NCBI RefSeq assembly: GCF_005049105.1
Contig: NZ_SUKA01000002.1
Location: 620,001 to 684,000 of the forward strand
DNA length: 64,000 nt
DNA from: Sphingobacterium alkalisoli
GTDB taxonomy: Bacteria; Bacteroidota; Bacteroidia; Sphingobacteriales; Sphingobacteriaceae
Direction: 5' to 3'
In this document: piece after piece, positions 8,708-18,028 of the stretch
Position numbering within the stretch: position 1 is the first letter of the stretch
Layout of the letters: each line of letters opens with the position of its first letter
The notes under the pieces: model-generated
What the model was told of the DNA's origin: nothing
The model's database searches: none
Seen by the model: only the letters and a program-made list of their open reading frames with translations
Translations under genes and position numbers: made by a program

Positions 8708-11700
8708 TTAAAATGCAAGTGATAGATTTATGCCAAAAGTTCTAGTCGACGGAAATTGTGCAATCTCTGCTCCCTTTTCGATGCCACTGGAGTTCAGAGA
8801 ACCAAATTCTGGATCGAAACCTGGCCATTTGCTGAACACGAACAAGTCACGACCGTAGAGACCTACAGTTGCTCTTTCTGTTTTGAATCTGTTCAGGAAC
8901 GATTTAGGTAAGGTGTAATCCAAGCGTACTTCCCTGAGTTTGACGAAATCAGTAGAAAATGTATTCGCTTCAATATTGTCCCTGTTAAAGTGTGCACGAT
9001 AATACGTCGATGCCTGTGCTATTTCTGTATTCGGACTGAATGAACCATCTGAGTTTTGTACTACACCGTTTCCAATGATGCCATTATAACGACCTGGAAG
9101 TGTTTTTTTTAATTTCCCCTCTTCCATTAGTACGGCATGTGTCAAAGAATATGCTTTTCCACCAAACTGACCGTCTAAAAGCACATTCAGACGAAAATTT
9201 TTATAACTGAATCGGCTACCTATCCCAAATTTCTGTGTCGGATTGGGGTTGCCGATATAGATAAGGTCCTCCGTATATTGTGGTACGCCGCCACTGTATA
9301 TAATGGCACCATCATCATTGCGGAGATAACCTAATCCGTAGAGGTCACCAAATCGTCCGCCAATCCGGGCTTCTACCGTACCCCGACTCCCAAATATGGT
9401 TGATAAAACCAATGAAGTAGCGTCATCCTGAATCGGTATCTCCTCGACTTTCGTGTCGAAAGCGGTATAGTTTCCATATAAAGACCAACCCAAACCCTCT
9501 GGATTTCTCAAAATTTCTACTTCTGTTTCAATTTCAAGACCTTTGTTACTTACTTTGCCGGCATTGATGATTTGGGTACGGTATCCACTGGAAGGATCAA
9601 TAGGGGTTTCTAAAATCTGGTCTATGTCGAAAGCTTTATACACAGTAACATCAAGTCTTGCCCTATTTTTGAACATCCGGAAGTCTGTCCCCAATTCATA
9701 CGATATTTTTCTCTCAAAAGATAGCTTTTCGTCTGGGATGCGTGTTGGATTAGCTGCACCGCCAGGGAATGCGGTTTGTCTACTATACGTATAACGGTTT
9801 AAATATGTCCGTGTGCCAGCTCTACCTACACTGGCTGCACTTAAACGTAATTTCCAGAAACTTATTTCTTCCGGCAATTCGAAAGCCTGTGTTAAAAGCA
9901 TGCTGGCATTGACCGAAGGGTAGAAAAATGGAAGTAATGTTTTTTCCTTCGGCGAAGCTAAGGTACTTGCCCAGTCCATACGACCTGTTGCATCGATGAA
10001 ATAGGTTTCTTTATAACTAAAAGTACCTAGGGCGTAGACACTGTTTACAGCATACTGTTGATAATATGGATTATATAACAAAGCAATGGCGGAGTTTGCA
10101 AAACTATACTCGTTTGGCGTATTAAGTAGATTTGTCCAGGCGTCTTCTCTATCATAGGTATTCATTATCATTGCCCCACCGACACTACCGCCAAATTTGA
10201 AGTCGTTATGTCTTGCATTATTGTATGTTAGTAGGAAGTCTGCATTACTTTCTTGGCTGTATACCCCTTGTTCCCGATAATATCCCTGTGCAAAATTGTA
10301 GGTGTCAAAAGGTCTGGCCTGTGAACGTTGATCGTAAGAGAAATCAAGTCCGGCTCTTACCATCAAACTCAACTCTTCATTGAATTTGTAGTCAGCCTGA
10401 AAATTACCGATGACATGGTTTTTATCTTGTGAGTTGATCATGTCGTACGACATGGTCTTGGGATTATCCAGTAAATTAGAATAGGGTGTTGTCTGCTCTA
10501 TGCCGTATCTGTTTGGACGCCAGTTTTCGTCGAAATACTCCGGGTTCATATTTGGTGTCAAACCTCTGATGAAATACATATAGGTTTGGTTGTTGTAGCC
10601 GGTATTGGGTAAGTTGTCAGAACCCCTATGATTATAGTTTATTTTGGTTGCTAATGTTAGTTTATCCGTTAGTTTATTACTCAGATTAGCTGAAACCGCA
10701 TTTCTACGGTAACCCATATTTGGAATAATCCATGTGTTATACACATTGGTATATGAAAAACGAGCATCTGTTTTGTCGGTAGAACCGGAAATACTGATGT
10801 TGTTTGTGGAAGTGATCTCCGGTTTGAAAAAATATTCCCGATTGTTCTCGTAAGCTCTCCATAAGGTGCGTTCGGGCGGGATTTCCCGGTAATAATCCGG
10901 ATTGTACTGGTAATACATCTGTCCGTTAAATTTTGGACCCCAGGCTGAAGACGTACTAAGGGTACTAGCCCCGTCTTCCGTCTGCCCGTAGGAGTAGTAC
11001 AGGTCTTGCCCGTCGTTACCCTGTCCATATTCATACTGATAATCCGGCCATCGGTTGATGGTGCCCATTGCGGTGTTGGAATTGATGGAGACTCCAAAAC
11101 CACCTCCTTTACGTCCGGTTTTGGTCGTTATGATTAATGCTCCGTTGGCTCCGCGGTATCCATACAAAGCCGATGCTGCCGGCCCTTTAAGTACAGAGAT
11201 TGATTCTATGTCATCGGGATTAAGGTCGGATAGCGATGATCCGAAATCTACCGGAGCGTCTGAGCTGATGTAATTGTTGCTGCCGCTGGAAGTCGATGTT
11301 TTACCTGCTGCCATCACGATGCCATCAATAACGATAAGGGCACTATTGTCGCCCGAAAGTGACGTTTCCCCGCGAAGAATAATTTCGTTCGAACCAAGAG
11401 GACCTCCATTGGATTTGGTGATATTAAGACCTGCAACTTTTCCGACCAACGCGTCAGACCAGTTGTTTGAAATGGCATCAGTTAACTGCTCTCCGGAAAC
11501 AGTGCTTACCGCATATCCTAATGCCTTTTGATCACGTTTTATTCCCAACGCCGTGACAACAACCTCCGAAATTTCTTGCGAAGATTCGATAAGAGACACC
11601 ACTATATTTTCAGCGTTTTCTGTATATGCCTTTGTAAAACTTTCATAACCGAGCAAGTGGAAGCTAATCTGAGCGCCTATAGGTACCTCGAGCTCAAATG

Positions 11701-11953
11701 TTCCATCTGCTTTGCTAGACATGAGTGACTGTCCATTCGCACGTATCGAAACTGATCCCAAAGGTTGGCTTGTACTGCCATCTACTGTTCTTCCTTTGAT
11801 CCGCACCTTTTCTTGGCTGCTTGTCTGCTCCATAGGATGGACGATGTTGGCGTACGCAGTACTTCCTGAATAGCAAGTTGTAGCCAAAGCAAGCCATAAA
11901 ACCTTTGAAAGGTTTCTGTGAGGTATTACTTTTTCAAGCTTTCTTGTTAACAT
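8708..11953 (-). CDS. SusC/RagA-type TonB-dependent outer-membrane transporter
   Basis: This 1081-residue protein has a signal peptide (about 1-36), a carboxypeptidase-regulatory-like beta domain (about 48-120), a TonB-box-like stretch SEVVVTALGIK near 128-138, a plug domain with LVGKVAGL and SALYGYRGANGALIITTKTG, and a long beta-barrel ending in an aromatic-type C-terminus (TFGINLSLAF). It would import substrate across the outer membrane using TonB energy, paired with the SusD gene 6 bases downstream. It is preceded by glpF with a 74-base gap containing a palindrome and a promoter-like sequence, so it may be transcribed both from the glpD promoter and from its own. The length and order of domains are complete. 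Confidence 0.93.
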   Translation of the reverse strand: MLTRKLEKVIPHRNLSKVLWLALATTCYSGSTAYANIVHPMEQTSSQEKVRIKGRTVDGSTSQPLGSVSIRANGQSLMSSKADGTFELEVPIGAQISFHLLGYESFTKAYTENAENIVVSLIESSQEISEVVVTALGIKRDQKALGYAVSTVSGEQLTDAISNNWSDALVGKVAGLNITKSNGGPLGSNEIILRGETSLSGDNSALIVIDGIVMAAGKTSTSSGSNNYISSDAPVDFGSSLSDLNPDDIESISVLKGPAASALYGYRGANGALIITTKTGRKGGGFGVSINSNTAMGTINRWPDYQYEYGQGNDGQDLYYSYGQTEDGASTLSTSSAWGPKFNGQMYYQYNPDYYREIPPERTLWRAYENNREYFFKPEITSTNNISISGSTDKTDARFSYTNVYNTWIIPNMGYRRNAVSANLSNKLTDKLTLATKINYNHRGSDNLPNTGYNNQTYMYFIRGLTPNMNPEYFDENWRPNRYGIEQTTPYSNLLDNPKTMSYDMINSQDKNHVIGNFQADYKFNEELSLMVRAGLDFSYDQRSQARPFDTYNFAQGYYREQGVYSQESNADFLLTYNNARHNDFKFGGSVGGAMIMNTYDREDAWTNLLNTPNEYSFANSAIALLYNPYYQQYAVNSVYALGTFSYKETYFIDATGRMDWASTLASPKEKTLLPFFYPSVNASMLLTQAFELPEEISFWKLRLSAASVGRAGTRTYLNRYTYSRQTAFPGGAANPTRIPDEKLSFERKISYELGTDFRMFKNRARLDVTVYKAFDIDQILETPIDPSSGYRTQIINAGKVSNKGLEIETEVEILRNPEGLGWSLYGNYTAFDTKVEEIPIQDDATSLVLSTIFGSRGTVEARIGGRFGDLYGLGYLRNDDGAIIYSGGVPQYTEDLIYIGNPNPTQKFGIGSRFSYKNFRLNVLLDGQFGGKAYSLTHAVLMEEGKLKKTLPGRYNGIIGNGVVQNSDGSFSPNTEIAQASTYYRAHFNRDNIEANTFSTDFVKLREVRLDYTLPKSFLNRFKTERATVGLYGRDLFVFSKWPGFDPEFGSLNSSGIEKGAEIAQFPSTRTFGINLSLAF

Positions 11954-11981
11954 AAGGTTTTCTTTATTTTAATATTGGTTG

Positions 11982-12016
11982 CAAAAATGAGGTTTCTAAT
12001 ATTAACAAAATGTTAA
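11982..12016 (-). promoter_or_regulatory. Promoter-like element and palindrome upstream of susC
   Basis: On the minus strand a TTTG (complement of 12006-12009) is followed after 16 bases by CATTTTTG (complement of 11982-11989), one mismatch from the Bacteroidota -7 consensus TAnnTTTG. The -33 part is embedded in the inverted repeat TTAACAAAATGTTAA (12002-12016). This would allow regulated transcription of the susC-to-glpT half of the operon independently of glpDKF. The spacing is shorter than the usual 19-20 bases, so the call is tentative. Confidence 0.4.
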
Positions 12017-12027
12017 TTTATGCGTTT

Positions 12028-12753
12028 TTAGTTTAATACTGCGTACAATAATGCAGCGATAGTGCCCCCTATTATCGGACCGATTACCGGAACCCACGCG
12101 TACGAAGTATGAAAGCCTGCTTTGTTTCTAATTGGTAAAATAGCATGTATAATCCGCGGTCCTAAATCCCTTGCCGGATTGATGGCATAACCAGTTGTAC
12201 CGCCAAGAGATAGGCCAATCACCCATACCAAAAAGGTGACCGGTATAGCGCCTATCGATCCTAATCCAATAGGAGTGGAGTCGGATAGCGACGCCTCTTT
12301 AAAATGTAAAATCGTGAAAATGAGTACAAAGGTGCCGAGTACCTCGCTAAAAAGATTTATCGGTAAATTTCGGATTGCTGGAGCGGTACAGAAGACGGCT
12401 TGTTTTGCGCCAGCATCGTCCGTCTGGTTAAAATGATCTTTGTACATAATCCATACCAATAACGCACCGATCATCGCACCCAAAAGTTGGGCCAACATGT
12501 AGGATAGGGTAGTAGATATATCTAATTTTCCTAGCATAAAGTTAGCGATACTAACCGCCCAGTTTAAGTGTGCGCCGCTGTGCGGACCTGCAATGGTTAC
12601 TCCCACGAATACGGCTAGTGCCCAGCCTGTGCAAATCACAATCCAACCCGAATTGTTGCCTTTTGTGTTTTTTAAAACTACATTAGCAACTACCCCGCCC
12701 CCTAATAATATCATTGCTGCGGTGCCGATTAATTCTGCTATAAATGGTGTCAT
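12028..12753 (-). CDS. glpF: Glycerol uptake facilitator (aquaglyceroporin, MIP family) with altered first NPA box
   Basis: This 241-residue membrane protein belongs to the MIP family and allows passive glycerol entry. Six hydrophobic segments and two half-helix loops are visible. The second box is a normal GlpF-type NPARD (GYAINPARDLGPR), with the Asp after NPAR that marks aquaglyceroporins. The first box reads SGAHLNWAVSIAN, so it is Asn-Trp-Ala rather than Asn-Pro-Ala; I checked this on the reverse complement (AAC TGG GCG near 12,558). The Asn that faces the pore is kept. The gene lies 22 bases downstream of glpK in the glpD-glpK-glpF operon, which fixes the substrate call. Whether the Trp changes selectivity cannot be told from sequence. 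Confidence 0.9.
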   Translation of the reverse strand: MTPFIAELIGTAAMILLGGGVVANVVLKNTKGNNSGWIVICTGWALAVFVGVTIAGPHSGAHLNWAVSIANFMLGKLDISTTLSYMLAQLLGAMIGALLVWIMYKDHFNQTDDAGAKQAVFCTAPAIRNLPINLFSEVLGTFVLIFTILHFKEASLSDSTPIGLGSIGAIPVTFLVWVIGLSLGGTTGYAINPARDLGPRIIHAILPIRNKAGFHTSYAWVPVIGPIIGGTIAALLYAVLN

Positions 12754-12775
12754 AACAATAAGGTTCTTATATTAG

Positions 12776-14272
12776 TTAGTTGTAATCAGCCCAATATTTC
12801 GCAGTATCCGTAGCTCTCTTCCATTCATGGAGCTGTGTCTCGAAATTTTTTCCCTGTACATGATGGAAAGTTTTATCTTCTTTCCAAAGGGCTTTTAGTT
12901 CCTCTATGTCTTTCCAATATCCGACAGCTAAACCAGCCAAAAAAGCGGCTCCCATAGCCGTTGTCTCGGTTATAGCAGGTCTTATTACATTTGTTTTTAG
13001 GATGTCTGCCTGAAACTGCATAAGGAAATTGTTAGTAGTAGCCCCACCGTCTACACGTAATTCTTTGATTTTTGCTTTTGAGTCAATTTCCATGGCTTTT
13101 AATATGTCGTAGGTTTGATAAGCTATACTTTCTAGGGCAGCACGTGCGATATGTGCGTTATTTGAGCCTCTTGAAAGACCTAATAATGTTCCTCTTGCCT
13201 GGGAGTTCCAGTGTGGCGCGCCTAACCCCGAGAAGGCAGGCACCAGGTAAACGCCGTCGGTATTTGGAACACTCGTCGCTAATTTTTCAATTTCATTGGA
13301 TTTTCTTATTATTCCCAATTCGTCGCGTAGCCATTGTACCACTGCTCCCCCTATGAAGATACTTCCTTCCAGTGCATAGTTAACTTCTTTGCCGATCTTC
13401 CAGGCAACGGTCGTCACCAAATGATTACGTGATATTACCGGCTTATCACCGATATTCATCAATAAAAAGCAACCTGTACCATACGTGTTTTTTACCATGC
13501 CTCTCTGCGTGCAAAGCTGCCCGAATAGTGCAGCTTGTTGGTCGCCTGCTATGCCGGCAATAGGAATACGATTGGTTCCCAGTTCAGTACTTGTTTCGCC
13601 ATATATTTCCGAGCTACTACATACTTTTGGTAGCATGGATTCGGGTATTTCAAAAATATCTAGAAGTTCTTCATCCCATGCAAGAGTATTAATATTAAAG
13701 AGAAGTGTACGTGAAGCATTGGTTACATCGGTAATATGTTTCTCTCCGTTTGTTAAATTATAAACTAGCCAGGAATCTACTGTTCCGAAAGCAAGTTCCC
13801 CTTTCTCCGCCATGTTTCGAGCTCCACTTACATGGTTTAGAATCCAATTAATTTTGGAAGCTGAAAAATAGGAATCAATTAACAACCCAGTTTTTTCTTG
13901 GATAGTTTTAGCCAAGCCTTTTTCTGCAATTGTTTTGCAATAATCTGCAGTGCGCCTATCTTGCCATACGATCGCATTGTAAACTGGCTTGCCTGTTTTT
14001 TTATTCCATACAATCGTTGTTTCCCGCTGATTGGTAATTCCGATTGCCTTAATGGATTCTGTTTTTAGTTTGGATTTCGCAATAACTTCCGTCATTACGG
14101 CGACCTGAGTGGACCAAATTTCTTGGGGATCATGTTCCACCCAGCCTGATTTTGGAAAGATCTGCGTAAATTCCTTTTGGGCTATATTGATTATTTTTCC
14201 CCGTTTGTCGAATAGAATAGCCCTAGAACTTGTCGTTCCTTGATCTAAAGACAGTATATACTCCTTCTTCAT
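12776..14272 (-). CDS. glpK: Glycerol kinase
   Basis: This 498-residue FGGY-family kinase has the standard length and starts with the ATP-binding motif [16 protein letters not shown]. It phosphorylates glycerol to sn-glycerol-3-phosphate in the cytoplasm. Family features include [10 protein letters not shown] near 80, the FGGY hinge motif [17 protein letters not shown] near 305, and [21 protein letters not shown] near 404. The gene lies between glpD (31-base gap) and glpF (22-base gap), so the product feeds GlpD directly. No key residue appears to be missing. Confidence 0.96.
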   Translation of the reverse strand: MKKEYILSLDQGTTSSRAILFDKRGKIINIAQKEFTQIFPKSGWVEHDPQEIWSTQVAVMTEVIAKSKLKTESIKAIGITNQRETTIVWNKKTGKPVYNAIVWQDRRTADYCKTIAEKGLAKTIQEKTGLLIDSYFSASKINWILNHVSGARNMAEKGELAFGTVDSWLVYNLTNGEKHITDVTNASRTLLFNINTLAWDEELLDIFEIPESMLPKVCSSSEIYGETSTELGTNRIPIAGIAGDQQAALFGQLCTQRGMVKNTYGTGCFLLMNIGDKPVISRNHLVTTVAWKIGKEVNYALEGSIFIGGAVVQWLRDELGIIRKSNEIEKLATSVPNTDGVYLVPAFSGLGAPHWNSQARGTLLGLSRGSNNAHIARAALESIAYQTYDILKAMEIDSKAKIKELRVDGGATTNNFLMQFQADILKTNVIRPAITETTAMGAAFLAGLAVGYWKDIEELKALWKEDKTFHHVQGKNFETQLHEWKRATDTAKYWADYN

Positions 14273-14303
14273 ATGCTTATGGTTTATGTGGTTATGATGT
14301 TTT

Positions 14304-15869
14304 TTATATCGTGTATTTTTTTACCAGTTGTTCATACTCTTCTATCTCTTTCGTTACCCATTCTTCGTCTTTTTTCATTTCTTTTGCCATGATTCGAGCG
14401 ACGATAGGTGCAGCTTCTAACGAAGCTTTTGCATCCAGCAATAACAGACGCGTTCGCCTAGCCAAGAAGTCTTCGATTTTGACGATCATTTCGTTTCGAC
14501 ATGCCCATATCACTTCAGCTGCGGTGTAGTCATAACTTTCATGAAGTTTTTCATATAAGGTAGGATCCATTTGCGACAACGACCGTATCGCTGGAAAGTC
14601 GCTACCATATACTTGCCAATGCCCTTTTCTTTTCTCTTGTGTAGATCCATGTATAGGAAGGTGTTCTGTCTGGCATTTCCTGTATTCTAGCCCCGCAGCC
14701 TTTATCGCCATATCAACCGTCTCTTCCCCCATCTTACGATAGGTGGTCCATTTTCCACCAGTAATTGTAATTAGATTGGAATTACTTTTTAATAATTTAT
14801 GGTCGCGTGAGATTTCTTTTGTACTATTCCCATCTCCATGTTTGGGTGCAGCTAAGGGGCGTAATCCAGCAAATATGCTCAACACATCCTGACGGGTAGG
14901 TGCATTTTCCAGGTAGTCATTTGCCGTATTTAAAATAAATTGAATTTCCTCTTCTAAAGGACGTGGCTCGATTTGATTTTCATCTAGAGGTGTATCTGTC
15001 GTGCCAAGCAGTACCTTTCCGTGCCAAGGCACACCGAATAAAACCCTGCCATCGCTTGTTTCGGGAATCATCAGCGCATCATCATTTCCTAAGAATTTCT
15101 TATCAATTACAATATGGGCTCCCTGGCTCGGTCTTACGAGGTTTTGATGGGTGGCCGTGTCCAATTTTAATATTTCATCTACAAAAATACCGGTAGCATT
15201 GATGAGCGCTTTGGTTTTAACGGTGTAAGGTCTATCTGTCGTCCTATCCAAAAACGAAAGTCCGTTCACTTTACCCGAACTGTCTTTGGCTATTTGTGTG
15301 ACTTCTGCGTAATTGAGGACCGTTGCTCCATATTCTACAGCAGTTTGTGCTAGATTTATTGCCAATCGGGCGTCATCAAATTGACCGTCATAATACTGAA
15401 TACCACCTTTTAGACCTTGTTTTTTTACTTTCGGTAACTTACTTATTACTTCGCTTTTATTCAGTAGTGTTGATTTTCCAATTCTTAATTTCCCGGCCAT
15501 CCAATCGTAAAATTTCAATCCGATAAGAAATTTTAATTTATTAAATGTACTGTAGGAAGGTATTATGAAGCTCTGTACAAAGGAGACGTGTGGCGCATTT
15601 TGAAATATCAATCCTCTTTCTTTCAATGCAGACTTTACGAGTTTTATATCACCATTAGCTAAATAACGCACACCGCCATGCACCAGCTTTGTGCTTTTAC
15701 TAGAGGTTCCTTTGGCAAAATCATACATTTCTATCAACAAAGTTTTGTAACCTCTTGACGCCGCATCCACAGCGATACCAAGTCCTGTAGCACCACCTCC
15801 AATTATGGTTACATCCCATTCTTCTGTCGTATTGATAGAACTATAAGCTTCGTTTCTTGTGAACTTCAT
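14304..15869 (-). CDS. glpD: Aerobic glycerol-3-phosphate dehydrogenase (FAD)
   Basis: This 521-residue flavoprotein oxidises glycerol-3-phosphate to dihydroxyacetone phosphate and passes electrons to quinone at the inner membrane. The FAD-binding dinucleotide motif is at residues 22-41 ([20 protein letters not shown]), followed by [18 protein letters not shown], a strong GlpD signature. The C-terminal helical domain (about 390-521) includes [18 protein letters not shown], also conserved. It is the first gene of the minus-strand operon and is divergent from a GlpR-like regulator, the classical arrangement for repression released by glycerol-3-phosphate. Confidence 0.96.
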   Translation of the reverse strand: MKFTRNEAYSSINTTEEWDVTIIGGGATGLGIAVDAASRGYKTLLIEMYDFAKGTSSKSTKLVHGGVRYLANGDIKLVKSALKERGLIFQNAPHVSFVQSFIIPSYSTFNKLKFLIGLKFYDWMAGKLRIGKSTLLNKSEVISKLPKVKKQGLKGGIQYYDGQFDDARLAINLAQTAVEYGATVLNYAEVTQIAKDSSGKVNGLSFLDRTTDRPYTVKTKALINATGIFVDEILKLDTATHQNLVRPSQGAHIVIDKKFLGNDDALMIPETSDGRVLFGVPWHGKVLLGTTDTPLDENQIEPRPLEEEIQFILNTANDYLENAPTRQDVLSIFAGLRPLAAPKHGDGNSTKEISRDHKLLKSNSNLITITGGKWTTYRKMGEETVDMAIKAAGLEYRKCQTEHLPIHGSTQEKRKGHWQVYGSDFPAIRSLSQMDPTLYEKLHESYDYTAAEVIWACRNEMIVKIEDFLARRTRLLLLDAKASLEAAPIVARIMAKEMKKDEEWVTKEIEEYEQLVKKYTI

Positions 15870-15903
15870 TTTGTTTGATGGTTATTTTATTTTGTTTATG
15901 ATG

Positions 15904-15934
15904 TAAATATATTAAAAATCGTAAACAAACGAAA
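15904..15934 (-). promoter_or_regulatory. Candidate glpD promoter with overlapping regulator site
   Basis: On the minus strand TTTC (complement of 15931-15934) is separated by exactly 19 bases from TATATTTA (complement of 15904-15911); each box is one base from the Bacteroidota consensus TTTG/TAnnTTTG. The inverted repeat TCGTAAACAAACGA at 15919-15932 lies between and over the two boxes. Its TCG/CGA half-sites resemble DeoR/GlpR operators. Binding there would block glpD transcription. This is a sequence-only prediction. Confidence 0.45.
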
Positions 15935-15997
15935 CTTTATGAAAGAAAAAGAATTTTATCTTTTTTGTTAAAGAAGTTCCTTACATTAGAAATGTAA

Positions 15998-16047
15998 AAT
16001 ACCCGTGGATATACCACGTGTCAACACACGGTATACCCACGGGTATT
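15998..16047. repeat. Long inverted repeat in the glpD-glpR gap
   Basis: Two 24-base arms (15998-16021 and 16024-16047) containing AATACCCGTGG and CCACGGGTATT pair with three mismatches and almost no loop. On minus-strand RNA all three mismatches become G-U wobbles, whereas on plus-strand RNA they are A-C mismatches. It lies 34 bases upstream of the regulator start and about 60 bases upstream of the candidate glpD -33 box. It could be a regulatory hairpin, an operator cluster or a REP-like palindrome. Confidence 0.75.
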
Positions 16048-16080
16048 GCGTGTAACCTTTAAAAACAGAGACATAATTAT

Positions 16081-16848
16081 ATGAATAATGTTGAGCGCCA
16101 TCAATATATTATACGAAAGATAAAGCAGGACGGGCATGTTACTGTGCTGGATTTATGCGAAAATTTAAAAGTATCTTCTGTAACAATCAGAAAGGACTTA
16201 CAATTCTTAGAAGATAGCGGCCTCGTATATCGTACACATGGTGGTGCGACCTCGCAGAATCCATACCAAACCGATAGAACCGTTTTTGAAAAAGAAAAAA
16301 TCCATGAATCCGAAAAAATAAGGATTGCAAAGGCGGCTTCTAACCTGGTAATCAACAACGATTCGATTATTATAGGATCGGGAACCACCACACAGTTTTT
16401 CGCACGTCAATTGGCTCCGCAGGGCAATCTTACCGTAGTGACATCCGCATTGAATGTAACTTTGGAACTCATTAAACATGATAATGTAGAGATTATTCAA
16501 TTGGGGGGAGCGGTACGAAAGACTTCGACTTCCGTGACAGGGCAATATGCGCACAGTATACTCGATCATTTTTTCTGTTCGAAGCTATTTTTGGGTGTAG
16601 ATGGCATAGACTTAGACTTTGGTATTTCTACCACTAATGCGCAGGAAGCCATATTGAACATGAAAATGATCGACGTAGCACAACAGGTCATTGTTCTTGC
16701 AGACTCAAGTAAATTCGGACGTAAAAGTTTTGGGAAAATCGTTGATTTCTCTAAAATAGATATGATAATCAGTGATGATATTCCACCAAAGTTTAAAGAA
16801 TTGTTTGATTCGTTAGGTATAGAAACGATAATATGTAGGCCTGAATAG
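16081..16848 (+). CDS. glpR: DeoR/GlpR-family transcriptional repressor
   Basis: This 255-residue regulator has the N-terminal DeoR helix-turn-helix (HQYIIRKIKQDGHVTVLDL, then VSSVTIRKDLQFLEDSGLVYRTHGG-type pattern at about 35-60) and a C-terminal sugar-phosphate sensor domain with the IGSGTTTQFFA loop near 98-108 and DSSKFGRKSF near 212. Such proteins repress until a phosphorylated metabolite binds. It is divergent from glpD, so control of glpDKF and perhaps of the whole Sus-like run by glycerol-3-phosphate is likely. The gene symbol follows the context; orthology to E. coli GlpR was not tested. Confidence 0.85.
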   Translation: MNNVERHQYIIRKIKQDGHVTVLDLCENLKVSSVTIRKDLQFLEDSGLVYRTHGGATSQNPYQTDRTVFEKEKIHESEKIRIAKAASNLVINNDSIIIGSGTTTQFFARQLAPQGNLTVVTSALNVTLELIKHDNVEIIQLGGAVRKTSTSVTGQYAHSILDHFFCSKLFLGVDGIDLDFGISTTNAQEAILNMKMIDVAQQVIVLADSSKFGRKSFGKIVDFSKIDMIISDDIPPKFKELFDSLGIETIICRPE

Positions 16849-17001
16849 GGGTAATGCGCAACGAGTTAAACCATTAATCAACGAATATGTTTAATTAGTA
16901 TGACGATATCGCAGTTGTTTAAAAAGATAGTTCCCTTTACGAAATCTTACAAAAACTTAATTTACATAAATTTATTTATGTTTGTAACATAATGTTGAAA
17001 T

Positions 17002-17970
17002 ATGCTTTATTCATTGTTGCGAAATTTTATCAAAATCGGACTGCATTGGTATATTGCTGATGCACAGGTAGTACATTTAGAAAGAGCTAAGTTTCAAGGG
17101 CCTACACTTATTCTTTCCAATCATCCCAATTCATTTTTTGATGCTTTACTTATTGCAGCTTATGCTCCGGTAAAAATTCATTACCTGGTAAGAGGAGATA
17201 TTTTTCGACACCCTTTTGCTAATTTCATATTACGGTCTTTATATATGTTACCGATTTACAAAAAGTCGGATGACCCGGAATACGTAGTAAAAAATGAATT
17301 CACCTATGATACATGTATGCAGATTCTACGAGACGGTAAGCATATCCTAATTTTTCCAGAAGGAAAATCGCACAACCTTTGGTATCTCCAGCAATTTATG
17401 AAAAACGGAATTTCTATGCTTTTAGAACGATCCTTTAAACGGAACATTCCTCTACAGGTACAAGCTTATGCCTTAAATTATAATTCGTTTTTAAGCGTTC
17501 CTAAGAGCGTGTCTATTGAGGCATTGCACACTGTGGATTCGACAGAATATATTGAAAACGGTTTTTTACAAGTTGAGTCGATCATTTCACTTACCCAAGA
17601 AGAGCTAAAAAAGAATATGCCGGGAGTCCCAGTGCATCCAGATGTATTGGCGGAAAATACGAAGAAGATGTTATTCGTGCCCGCTAAAATCGGTTATTAT
17701 ATCCAATATTGGTTTTATAAATTATGGAAGAATTATATTGCTAAAAAGACTGAGGGAACGATCTTTTACGACTCATTGCTTTTTGGAGCCTTACTCTTTT
17801 CGTATCCCATTTTAGTTTTGTTACTAAGTATACTAGTTGGTAATTTACTTGGCTTTTGGTGGGGTGTTTTTGTTTTTATTCTTCTACCTTCTACCAGCTA
17901 CTGTCTATCCAAATATCAAAATATAAAAGTAGAAACTGATTTAGATAATGAACGGGTTAATTATTTCTAG
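17002..17970 (+). CDS. PlsC-like 1-acyl-glycerol-3-phosphate acyltransferase family protein
   Basis: This 322-residue protein has a lysophospholipid acyltransferase domain: SNHPNSFFDALLI near 35-46 provides the catalytic His and Asp (spaced H-X5-D rather than the classical H-X4-D) and ILIFPEGKSHN near 115-125 is the glycerol-phosphate-binding FPEG block. Two hydrophobic segments near the C-terminus (about 250-300) suggest membrane anchoring. It would transfer an acyl chain to a glycerophosphate or related acceptor. It is separated from glpR by about 150 bases and ends in its own terminator, so it is not obviously part of the glp operon. Confidence 0.82.
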   Translation: MLYSLLRNFIKIGLHWYIADAQVVHLERAKFQGPTLILSNHPNSFFDALLIAAYAPVKIHYLVRGDIFRHPFANFILRSLYMLPIYKKSDDPEYVVKNEFTYDTCMQILRDGKHILIFPEGKSHNLWYLQQFMKNGISMLLERSFKRNIPLQVQAYALNYNSFLSVPKSVSIEALHTVDSTEYIENGFLQVESIISLTQEELKKNMPGVPVHPDVLAENTKKMLFVPAKIGYYIQYWFYKLWKNYIAKKTEGTIFYDSLLFGALLFSYPILVLLLSILVGNLLGFWWGVFVFILLPSTSYCLSKYQNIKVETDLDNERVNYF

Positions 17971-17978
17971 GTTTCGAT

Positions 17979-18018
17979 AAATAGCAGAGCCAACCCGAAC
18001 GGATTGGCTCTGCTATTT
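17979..18018. terminator. Bidirectional terminator
   Basis: A perfect 15-bp stem (17979-17993 AAATAGCAGAGCCAA with 18004-18018) has a 10-nt loop and AT-rich ends on both strands. It lies between the convergent acyltransferase gene and the OmpP1-like gene and can end both transcripts. Confidence 0.85.
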
Positions 18019-18028
18019 ATGGTATTTC

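Noticed and set aside
10681..11103. 140-codon minus-strand frame inside susC
   Set aside because: It overlaps the plug region of susC, which carries conserved motifs in the other frame; no start signal or family pattern.
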